A stretch of DNA of 24,330 nt, taken from an uncultured Brevibacterium sp. Lineage in GTDB: Bacteria; Actinomycetota; Actinomycetes; Actinomycetales; Brevibacteriaceae. Position 1 is the first letter of the stretch; each line of letters begins with the position of its first letter. The stretch lies in contig CABTZE010000009.1 in assembly GCA_902489215.1 (NCBI GenBank), positions 1 through 24,330 of the forward strand, given 5' to 3'. The notes under the pieces were generated by a model. The model saw nothing but the letters and a program-made list of their open reading frames with translations, did not search any database and had not been told where the DNA came from. A program made the position numbers and the translations under genes. Positions 7,290 through 12,783 of the stretch are shown here, in pieces.

Positions 7290-7955
7290 AACAATAACGT
7301 GGACGTTCTCTGCCATCTCAGAAGGCAGATCCAGCACCTCGTCATTCCCGGAAACAGCGAAAGTCACGTAGTCCCCGCTAGCCGAGACCTCCACCTCGGC
7401 GCCCGGAACAATGCCAGTGCGCTCACACTGAGCCAACAGATTCTCATCGACCTGCAGCGGCTCCGCGAAGCACACAATCCGCACCCTCTTGTTACCCGCG
7501 CGCAGCGAAAGCTCAGAAGCCGGGAGCGCATCGTCATCAGAATCGACATCCGCGCCGGGAATCGGGTTGCCGTACGGACTCGTGGTGGCATCCGGCAGGA
7601 TCGCAACGAGCTTATCCGTGACCTCGTCACTCATCACGTGCTCCCAACGGCACGCCTCATTGTGCACCTTGGGCCACTCCAGGCCGATGACATCAGACAG
7701 CAGCCGCTCAGCCAAGCGGTGCTTGCGCATAACGCTCGTGGCGAGCGCCTGCCCCTGTTCAGTCAGTTCCAGACGACGGTCACGGCCGACAACAAGAAGG
7801 CCATCGCGCTCCAAACGAGCCACCGTCTGCGACACAGTCGGACCCGAATGCCCCAAACGCTCAGCAATCCGCGCACGCAGCGGAACAACCTTCTGCTCCT
7901 CAAGCTCCGTAACGGCCTTGAGATACATCTCCGTAGTGTCGATCAGGTCCTGCAT
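7284..7955 (-). CDS. DtxR/IdeR-family metal-dependent transcriptional repressor
   Basis: A 223-residue cytoplasmic regulator close in length to DtxR and IdeR. It begins MQDLIDTTEMYLKA. The N-terminal winged helix contains the recognition helix SGPTVSQTVARLERDGL, essentially the DtxR sequence. The primary metal ligands are all present at DtxR numbering (Met10, Cys102, Glu105, His106), as are ancillary His79, Glu83 and His98. The C-terminal SH3-like domain (about 150-223) is less conserved: the position of DtxR Glu170 is Asp170 and that of Gln173 is Leu173. An acidic segment DVDSDDD (136-142) precedes the SH3 domain. It probably represses metal uptake genes when iron (or manganese) is plentiful. 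GGAG lies four bases before the ATG. No target genes or iron box are in the window. Confidence 0.93.
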   Translation of the reverse strand: MQDLIDTTEMYLKAVTELEEQKVVPLRARIAERLGHSGPTVSQTVARLERDGLLVVGRDRRLELTEQGQALATSVMRKHRLAERLLSDVIGLEWPKVHNEACRWEHVMSDEVTDKLVAILPDATTSPYGNPIPGADVDSDDDALPASELSLRAGNKRVRIVCFAEPLQVDENLLAQCERTGIVPGAEVEVSASGDYVTFAVSGNDEVLDLPSEMAENVHVIVV

Positions 7956-7987
7956 GCTTCTCCGTTCACCATCGAGTCCGAAGGCTG

Positions 7988-7993
7988 ACTATA
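7988..7993 (-). promoter_or_regulatory. Putative -10 box of the DtxR-family gene
   Basis: TATAGT on the minus strand, inside the most AT-rich stretch between the two flanking genes, lies 33 bases before the start codon and fits TAnnnT. A -35 box is not evident. No palindrome resembling an iron box overlaps it, so autoregulation is not supported. Confidence 0.35.
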
Positions 7994-8110
7994 CAAATAT
8001 ACGCACAGGCTTATGCGTGGGGAGGCTCAGCTTGTTGCAGCTGTGGGCGGCCTGCGTTGGGCGGGCCTGCGCTTGTCAGGCCGACACCTAACGCTGCCCG
8101 TGCGGCTTAG

Positions 8111-8143
8111 GGCTCCAGGCGGGTGCTCACGGCTCCAGGCGGG
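8111..8143. repeat. Short direct repeat GGCTCCAGGCGGG across the pdxH stop codon
   Basis: GGCTCCAGGCGGG occurs at 8111-8123 and 8131-8143 with a 20-base period. The second copy encodes the last residues of PdxH (RLEP) and the first lies just past the stop codon. It looks like a small local duplication with no evident function. The rest of the 171-bp gap (7956-8126) shows only the DtxR-family promoter region. Confidence 0.6.
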
Positions 8144-8801
8144 CAACCGACCACTGGGACGCGTCCGCCAAATCGGCTGGAGCGCCCGAACGACTGGTGA
8201 AAACGCACCGGTCGTGCATCCGGTTCTCCATGCCCTGCCAGAACTCGATCTCGAAGGGACGAAGCAGATACCCGCCCCACGTGTCAGGCCGCTCGACCGG
8301 GCGGCCCGCAAGCTCCGCCTCGACATCCTGATAGCGCTTCTCAAGAACAGACCTGCTGCGCACCGGCTGGGACTGATGGGAGGCGACCGCCCCGATCTGC
8401 GAACCGCGGGGACGCTGTGCGAAATAGGCATCCGACTCTTCCGGCGAGACCTTTTCGACAACAGCCCGCACGCGCACCTGGCGGCTGAGCTCGTGCCACG
8501 GAAACACGAGTGAGGCACGCGGTGACTGCGCAAGCTGCGCGCCCTTGGGGGACGTGTAGTGGGAGTAGAAGACGAAGCCGCGCTCATCAAAGCTCTTCAA
8601 CAGCACAAGGCGGGCGGTCGGACCCGTGTCATCCGCGGTGGCGACAACCATCGCGTTGGGTTCGCGCAGGTGTTCATGGACGTAGTCGTACCACGCGGCG
8701 AACTGCTCAAACGGCGTCTTCTCAAGGTGGTCAAGATCGTCAGCACCGTATTCAATGCGCTGCTGTGCGAGTTCGGCCAGGGAATCCGGGATGTCGATCA
8801 T
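8127..8801 (-). CDS. pdxH: Pyridoxamine 5'-phosphate oxidase
   Basis: A 224-residue FMN enzyme that oxidises pyridoxamine or pyridoxine 5'-phosphate to pyridoxal 5'-phosphate, the last step of DXP-dependent synthesis and of salvage. Family motifs are clear: RLVLLKSFDERGFVFYSHYTSPKG (FMN and substrate contacts), GSQIGAVASHQSQPV, WGGYLLRPFEIEFWQG, and NRMHDR near the end, matching the R-x-H-D-R PLP-phosphate and substrate motif. Length is normal. It ends RLEP, like the RLxP end of the family. It is divergent from serC across 78 bp. No Shine-Dalgarno precedes the ATG. A TAGTCT box ends six bases before it, which suggests a leaderless message. In an actinobacterium the enzyme is more likely salvage than de novo. 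Confidence 0.95.
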   Translation of the reverse strand: MIDIPDSLAELAQQRIEYGADDLDHLEKTPFEQFAAWYDYVHEHLREPNAMVVATADDTGPTARLVLLKSFDERGFVFYSHYTSPKGAQLAQSPRASLVFPWHELSRQVRVRAVVEKVSPEESDAYFAQRPRGSQIGAVASHQSQPVRSRSVLEKRYQDVEAELAGRPVERPDTWGGYLLRPFEIEFWQGMENRMHDRCVFTSRSGAPADLADASQWSVARLEP

Positions 8802-8807
8802 GTTCCC

Positions 8808-8813
8808 AGACTA
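8808..8813 (-). promoter_or_regulatory. -10 box placing the pdxH transcript start at its ATG
   Basis: Minus-strand TAGTCT fits TAnnnT and is followed by six bases (GGGAAC) and then ATG. The transcript would begin at or next to the A of the start codon, a leaderless arrangement. The -35 region shows no good hexamer. Confidence 0.5.
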
Positions 8814-8867
8814 CCCGCGAGCGCCAGGCGCGCACGGGGCCTGTCCGACCAGCGAGCAGGGCCTGAC

Positions 8868-8873
8868 TACGAT
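8868..8873 (+). promoter_or_regulatory. -10 box placing the serC transcript start at its GTG
   Basis: TACGAT fits TAnnnT and is followed by six bases (GAAAGC) and then GTG. There is no Shine-Dalgarno sequence, so a leaderless start is likely. A weak GAC core (CCGACC, 8845-8850) sits at 17-base spacing in the -35 position. Confidence 0.5.
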
Positions 8874-8879
8874 GAAAGC

Positions 8880-9998
8880 GTGATCACAATTCCAGAAGAG
8901 CTGCTGCCCGCCGACGGACGTTTCGGCGCTGGCCCCGCTCGCATTCGCCCCGAACAGATGACCGCCCTGGCAGACGCTGCCACAACCGTTATGGGCACCT
9001 CGCACCGTCAGGCGCCCGTGAAGAACATCGTCGGACGCATCCGCGCCGGACTGACCGAACTGTACAACCTCCCCGAGGGGTACGAGGTGGTGCTCGGCAA
9101 CGGCGGCTCCACCGCCTTCTGGGACGCCGCATCTTTCGGACTGGTGCGCAGGAAGGCCGCCCACGGTTCCTTCGGCGAATTCGGAAACAAGTTCGCCAAG
9201 GCAACCGACACGACCCCGTTCCTCGACGACTCCACTGTTTTCGAAGCACAGCCGGGTTCGGTTGCTGTACCCACCGCGGTTGACGGCGCTGACGTCTACG
9301 CGTGGCCGCACAACGAAACCTCGACCGGCGCGGCCGCACCTGTGCGCAGGCCCGAAGGCATTGCCGATGACGCTTTGGTTGTCATTGACGCGACTTCGGC
9401 TGCCGGCGGACTCGACGTCGACATTGCCGAAACCGATGTCTACTACTTCGCGCCGCAGAAGAACATGGGCTCCGACGGCGGCCTGTGGATCGCCATTATG
9501 AGCCCGCGTGCAATTGAACGCGCCCGTTCGCTTAAGAGCTTCGGCCGTTGGATCCCCGCATCGATGGATCTGGTTACGGCTATTGACAATTCGGCGAAGA
9601 ACCAGACCTACAACACCCCGGCAGTCGCCACACTCATCATGCTGGCCGAGCAGATCGACTGGCTCAACGGCAACGGCGGTCTGGCTTGGGCTGCTGAACG
9701 CACCGCGACATCGGCAGGTCTGGTCTACGACTGGGCTGAGAAGAGCGATGTCGCGCGTCCGTTCGTGGAAAACCCGGACGACCGTTCGAACGTAGTGTGC
9801 ACCATCGACTTCGACGAATCCGTCGACGCCGCAGAGATCGCGAAGACGCTGCGCGCCAACGGCGTTGTCGACGTTGAGCCCTACCGCAAGCTGGGCCGCA
9901 ACCAGCTGCGGATCGCCACCTTTGTTTCGGTTCCGCCGGAAGACATCAAGGCGCTGCTCGACTGCATCGACTTCACACTCAGCGCTCTGCGCGGCTGA
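8880..9998 (+). CDS. serC: Phosphoserine aminotransferase (SerC)
   Basis: A 372-residue PLP-dependent enzyme of the actinobacterial SerC type. It converts 3-phosphohydroxypyruvate and glutamate to phosphoserine in serine synthesis, and the family can also act on the vitamin B6 precursor. It opens MITIPEELLPADGRFGAGPARIRPEQ and contains MGTSHRQAPVKNIVG and LGNGGSTAFWDAASFGL. VVIDATSAAGGL precedes YFAPQKNMGSDGGLW, whose Lys carries PLP. YNTPAVATL follows, and YRKLGRNQLRIATF closes the domain. An open frame continues over 300 bases upstream, but family alignment and the TACGAT box both point to the GTG at 8880. It is divergent from pdxH, which makes its cofactor. Confidence 0.95.
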   Translation: MITIPEELLPADGRFGAGPARIRPEQMTALADAATTVMGTSHRQAPVKNIVGRIRAGLTELYNLPEGYEVVLGNGGSTAFWDAASFGLVRRKAAHGSFGEFGNKFAKATDTTPFLDDSTVFEAQPGSVAVPTAVDGADVYAWPHNETSTGAAAPVRRPEGIADDALVVIDATSAAGGLDVDIAETDVYYFAPQKNMGSDGGLWIAIMSPRAIERARSLKSFGRWIPASMDLVTAIDNSAKNQTYNTPAVATLIMLAEQIDWLNGNGGLAWAAERTATSAGLVYDWAEKSDVARPFVENPDDRSNVVCTIDFDESVDAAEIAKTLRANGVVDVEPYRKLGRNQLRIATFVSVPPEDIKALLDCIDFTLSALRG

Positions 9999-10086
9999 GG
10001 CTGCGTTTGGCTTGCGGCGGCCAGCGCTAGGCAGCTGGCCTCGCTGGCACTGGTTCTGCCGTTAATCGGCTGAGTCTGCAAACGCA

Positions 10087-10122
10087 AAATGGCGAGGCTC
10101 CGATAGTGGGGCCTCGCCATTT
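10087..10122 (+). terminator. Intrinsic terminator downstream of serC
   Basis: AAATGGCGAGGC (10087-10098) pairs with GCCTCGCCATTT (10111-10122). Three more pairs are possible inside, leaving the loop GATAGT. The end TTTCTGTCT is only moderately T-rich. It lies about 90 bases after the serC stop codon. Confidence 0.75.
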
Positions 10123-10168
10123 CTGTCTGCTCAAGCGGCGGTCCGCGCTGTGCTCGGCACCTGCGCAC

Positions 10169-10276
10169 ACACCCGTTAGCAACAAAAACACCCGTTAGCC
10201 ACAAACAGACACCCCTTAGCCGGAATCTGCGACTTAGCAACCACTGCTAAAGCGTGGATCCGTTGCTAACCGGTGT
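10169..10276. repeat. TTAGC-rich element bounded by a 15-bp inverted repeat
   Basis: The left end ACACCCGTTAGCAAC (10169-10183) is the reverse complement of the right end GTTGCTAACCGGTGT (10262-10276), with one mismatch in 15. Inside, ACACCCGTTAGC recurs at 10188 and a degenerate ACACCCCTTAGC at 10209 (spacings 19 and 21). TTAGCA-N5-TGCTAA forms a further palindrome at 10234-10250. Counting both strands, TTAGC occurs six times in 108 bp. It lies in the gene-free gap 9999-10460 and no credible ORF crosses it. Function unknown. Confidence 0.7.
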
Positions 10277-10289
10277 CCCCCTGAAAAGT

Positions 10290-10435
10290 ACGAGGCACCG
10301 GAAAGGTTGGGAGGGGTTGAGGGGCACTCACGGGACGAGGGGCCAGCGGGTTAAGGACGAGGTGCCGGGAGGGTCAGGAGGGCTCACTCACCGGACGAGG
10401 TGCCGGAAGGGTTAGGCGCGCGCCACCGGTTGGGC
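10290..10435. repeat. Four imperfect repeats headed ACGAGG in the serC-DUF456 gap
   Basis: Four units begin at 10290, 10335, 10357 and 10395 with ACGAGGCACCGG, ACGAGGGGCC, ACGAGGTGCCGG and ACGAGGTGCCGG. Each continues into a G-rich tail with GGGTTnGG or GGGTCAGG, and two are followed or preceded by ACTCAC(CG)GG. Unit lengths vary (about 22-45 bases). The array fills the right half of a 462-bp gene-free gap. The heads match the dispersed motif found elsewhere in the window. Confidence 0.65.
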
Positions 10436-10460
10436 TGGGCTACACGCCCCCGCACCCGGC

Positions 10461-10970
10461 TCACACAGTGCTGAAGTGCAGGACAGTGCCGACTGTCAGC
10501 GACACAAAAGCCGCACCCGCGCACAGAAGCTCAATGCCCAGCCCGATGCCAACGGCCACGAGGGTGCCCTTCGTGGTCTGCAGCGCTTCACTGGCGGTGG
10601 AGTGCCGCACCCATTCAGCAATGAACAGGCCAGCGACAAAGCCGATGAGCAGCCCCGGCCCGGGCAGAACGAACATGCCGACAACGGCGCTGACCGCGGC
10701 TATTGCAATAACCCGGTTCGGCACTTGGAGTTTCTTCAGCCGATTGCCCGTCAGCACCCAGGAGGCTGTTACGCCGATGACTGTCATGACGATCCCGACC
10801 GCAGCGCATACCCAGCCCGCGGTCGAGTTCACCGCAACACCCCAGCCGACCAGCACGACCAGGTTCAGCAGCGAGCCCGGAAGCACCGGCACGATGATGC
10901 CTGCGCATCCGATCACCAGACCGACAAACGCTATGACGGTCGCCCACACCTGGGCGTCAGCGCTCAGCAT
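10461..10970 (-). CDS. DUF456 family small membrane protein
   Basis: A 169-residue integral membrane protein with about five or six hydrophobic helices. Gly-rich membrane segments such as GCAGIIVPVLPGSLLNLVVLVGWG and the loop VGMFVLPGPGLLIGFVAGLFIAEW are characteristic of DUF456. The function of this family is unknown. Two tandem ATGs occur; the second (10968-10970) lies five bases after GAAGG and is chosen, giving MLSADAQVW. The start overlaps the end of the DUF3027 gene by 14 bases, so it is the last gene of a coupled csp > DUF3027 > DUF456 operon. Longer starts inside DUF3027 are possible but lack a ribosome site. Confidence 0.88.
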   Translation of the reverse strand: MLSADAQVWATVIAFVGLVIGCAGIIVPVLPGSLLNLVVLVGWGVAVNSTAGWVCAAVGIVMTVIGVTASWVLTGNRLKKLQVPNRVIAIAAVSAVVGMFVLPGPGLLIGFVAGLFIAEWVRHSTASEALQTTKGTLVAVGIGLGIELLCAGAAFVSLTVGTVLHFSTV

Positions 10971-11889
10971 CATCGCCTTCGTTCGAGGTGCCGGCATCTG
11001 CCGAAGCGCCGTCGCCACCCGAGGCACCACTCACCTCACGGCTCGACTCACCACCCGAGGCACCACTCACCTCACGACCAGGTGCACCAGCACCGTCCTC
11101 ACCAACACCCGGAGCGACCATTTCGAAGTCTTCGCGGCGGTCGTCGATGACGGGTTCTGCGATGTCGTCGTCGTGTCGACGGACGTCGGTTTCGGAGTGT
11201 GCACCACAGCCGTTGTTCAGCGATACGACTCGGCCGTCAAACGGCGATGCCGCGTTGGCACACAGCCCAAACTGGGTGCGCACTGACCCGGCAATCGGCA
11301 TAAGGAAACCGCACGTGCGGCACTTGGCCGACGCCTCGGAAGCGTATTCGGAGTCCGGACCGGAATCGGATTCGGCCCAGCGGGCAGCAGCTGCGGCAAT
11401 GCCGTCGCGTGACAGCACGCGCTTGCGGCCCAGCCCGAATTCAAAGTTGGGGATCTGGTCGATGTTGTCTTCAAGTTCGACCTTGACCTGTTCAAGTCCC
11501 AGTTCAAGGTTCGGGTCGTTTTCGACTTTCGGCAGGACATCGCGAGCGCCGATGTCAGACGGGCGCAGCCTGTCCTTCCACGGCACCCATTCCGGTGCGA
11601 CGAGCGCATCTTCACCGGGCAGCAGCGCCGTTTCAGACACCGTGACGGTCTCCGATCCGGGCACCAGGGCCAGAATCGCCGTCCAGTACCAGCCCGGGTA
11701 GCCGGGGGTGCGGCATTCGAAGATGTGAGACGCGGCGTAGGCGCCTTCGGCGACAACGCCCAGGTGCTCGCCAATAGACGATTCGTCTGTCATGTCGGCG
11801 ATCGCTGCGCGCGCAGTGTCGACCGCCTGGGCCAGCGTGGGGTTGATCTCCCCCAGCGAGGCCCTCCATTCGGCGTAGCAGCTGGTCAT
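10957..11889 (-). CDS. DUF3027 family protein with zinc-ribbon-like Cys cluster
   Basis: A 310-residue soluble protein of a family largely confined to actinobacteria, function unknown. The N-terminal two thirds include GYPGWYWTAILALVPGSETVTVSE and LLPGEDALVAPEWVPWKDRLRP, the conserved family core. A Cys/His cluster follows: Cys190-x2-Cys193, Cys210, Cys228 and His231 in the contexts CRTCGF, FGLCAN and GCGAHSE, suggesting a bound zinc. The C-terminal 75 residues are low complexity, with a tandem 12-residue repeat containing REVSGASGG. The ATG overlaps the csp stop as ATGA and GGAGG precedes it by four bases, so translation is coupled to csp. The pairing with csp suggests an RNA-related role, but that is inference. 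Confidence 0.88.
   Translation of the reverse strand: MTSCYAEWRASLGEINPTLAQAVDTARAAIADMTDESSIGEHLGVVAEGAYAASHIFECRTPGYPGWYWTAILALVPGSETVTVSETALLPGEDALVAPEWVPWKDRLRPSDIGARDVLPKVENDPNLELGLEQVKVELEDNIDQIPNFEFGLGRKRVLSRDGIAAAAARWAESDSGPDSEYASEASAKCRTCGFLMPIAGSVRTQFGLCANAASPFDGRVVSLNNGCGAHSETDVRRHDDDIAEPVIDDRREDFEMVAPGVGEDGAGAPGREVSGASGGESSREVSGASGGDGASADAGTSNEGDDAER
11015..11076. repeat. 26-nt direct repeat inside the DUF3027 gene
   Basis: Two identical 26-base copies (11015-11040 and 11051-11076), each with the core CCCGAGGCACCACTCACC, have a 36-base period. They encode the in-frame 12-residue duplication REVSGASGG. The core CGAGGCACC is a variant of the dispersed CGAGGTGCC motif, an exact copy of which lies 20-30 bases away at 10984-10992. 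Confidence 0.85.
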
Positions 11890-12257
11890 CAGCCCTCCAG
11901 GTCGTCGGCTACGTGGCGCAGGACCTCAGCGACTTTCGCGGAGAATTCCGCGTCCGGGTAGCGGCCCTGTCGCAGTCCGGCCAGCGTGTCATCAAGCATC
12001 GAGATGACATCTTGAATCATATCTGCCGTCTTTTCGGGGTTGGGGCGCACGCGCGGCGGAGCGTCCAGCAGGCGTGCGCGCAGCACCTGGCGGCCGCGAC
12101 GGGAGTCCACGATGTCGAAGTCGAGGCGAGATCCCTTGTGCACGGTCACGCCGTCGGGCAGCGATGACGAGTGCATGAAGAACTCTTCGCCGTCGTCTCC
12201 TGTGACGAAGCCGAAGCCTTTGTCTGAGTCAAACCACTTCACGCGTCCAGTGGGCAT
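11889..12257 (-). CDS. Cold-shock-domain protein with C-terminal extension
   Basis: A 122-residue nucleic-acid-binding protein. Residues 1-66 form a cold-shock domain with GRVKWFDSDKGFGFV (RNP1 at 13-18) and EEFFMHSSSL in the RNP2 position, where FFMH replaces the usual VFVH. Classical CspA proteins stop near residue 67; this one continues with a helical extension of about 55 residues (PNPEKTADMIQDVISMLDD...), as in a known actinobacterial subtype. AGGA precedes the ATG by six bases. It is the first gene of the operon with DUF3027 and DUF456. A role as RNA chaperone is expected from the family; cold induction is not shown here. Confidence 0.93.
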   Translation of the reverse strand: MPTGRVKWFDSDKGFGFVTGDDGEEFFMHSSSLPDGVTVHKGSRLDFDIVDSRRGRQVLRARLLDAPPRVRPNPEKTADMIQDVISMLDDTLAGLRQGRYPDAEFSAKVAEVLRHVADDLEG

Positions 12258-12290
12258 TGTCTGTCCTTTTCTGTGCGCACTTCCGTGCGC

Positions 12291-12357
12291 GTCTGTTGGG
12301 GTGTTGCGGGCCGGAACTCACGAGGTGCCGGTCGGGTCCGCTTGTCTGTTGGGGTGT
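12291..12357. repeat. 14-nt direct repeat upstream of csp
   Basis: GTCTGTTGGGGTGT occurs at 12291-12304 and 12344-12357 (53-base period), with a CGAGGTGCC copy between them at 12321-12329 and another at 12378-12386. This is the 215-bp gap between the csp start and the end of the small membrane protein gene; apart from these repeats I see only the csp leader. Confidence 0.6.
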
Positions 12358-12472
12358 GCCTGGGAGGCTGGGCGGGCGAGGTGCCCGCGGGTGTTCCTGT
12401 CTGCTCTGTCCGCTCCGGGTTCGGCCTGTCTGGTCTGGCCGGTCTGCCCGGGTGCCGGTCTAGGCGTCTGTT

Positions 12473-12694
12473 CTAGGTGCGGCGGCGGTAGAACGCGGCG
12501 GTCAGCCACGCTAGGAACAGAATGAACGATGCGCTTGGGGCAATCATTCCCACCCAGGTCAGAATCTTCGATGGGTGGCCGACGGCCAGGCTCTGCACAA
12601 TCACCACGACCAGTGCGATGGCACCCAGGAGCATGAGCGCAAGCGCGGTGATCAGCGTCCACGATGTGCGCTGTTCATTCGTGCTTGTTGTCAC
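12473..12694 (-). CDS. Small two-helix membrane protein, unknown function
   Basis: A 73-residue protein with two clear transmembrane helices: about TLITALALMLLGAIALVVVIV, and, after a short loop (GHPSKILTWVG), MIAPSASFILFLAWLTAAFY. It ends with basic YRRRT. The GTG at 12692-12694 is preceded by AAAGG at six to seven bases. The longer reading back to 12751 adds an Arg/Ser-rich tail without a ribosome site. I do not recognise a family. It lies between the csp operon and the helicase-associated gene, divergent from the latter. Hydrophobicity and codon usage support it as real. Confidence 0.7.
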   Translation of the reverse strand: MTTSTNEQRTSWTLITALALMLLGAIALVVVIVQSLAVGHPSKILTWVGMIAPSASFILFLAWLTAAFYRRRT

Positions 12695-12770
12695 TGTGGG
12701 CCTTTCGGTGTTGTGGCTCTGCCGACGGGGTCGAGCACCTATTCTAACCACCGGCTTTATGTGGTCCGTC

Positions 12771-12776
12771 TAGACT
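12771..12776 (+). promoter_or_regulatory. -10 box placing the helicase-associated transcript at its ATG
   Basis: TAGACT fits TAnnnT and is followed by seven bases and ATG. The GGAGGG in that spacer abuts the ATG, too close to act as a normal Shine-Dalgarno, so a leaderless transcript is the better reading. Confidence 0.45.
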
Positions 12777-12783
12777 CGGAGGG

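Noticed and set aside
7956..8126. Iron box (DtxR operator) upstream of the DtxR-family gene
   Set aside because: No sequence close to the TTAGGTTAGSCTAACCTAA pattern is present in the gap.
8111..8143. Frame-extending duplication of the PdxH C-terminus
   Set aside because: The protein already ends RLEP like the family, so the extra copy beyond the stop is untranslated.
9881..10240. Minus-strand open frame covering the end of serC and the gap
   Set aside because: It lies mostly antisense to serC, has a Cys/Arg-rich translation without a family, and runs through the terminator hairpin.
10169..10276. Possible CRISPR array
   Set aside because: The units are only about 12 bases with spacings of 19-21, are degenerate, occur on both strands, and there are no cas genes.
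10476..11150. Plus-strand frame of 224 codons opposite DUF456 and DUF3027
   Set aside because: His/Gln/Asp/Arg-rich shadow; both minus-strand genes have ribosome sites and family signatures.
12040..12525. Plus-strand frame opposite csp, rich in Cys/Gly/Val
   Set aside because: Low-complexity reading of the repeat-bearing gap; the csp gene on the other strand is unequivocal.
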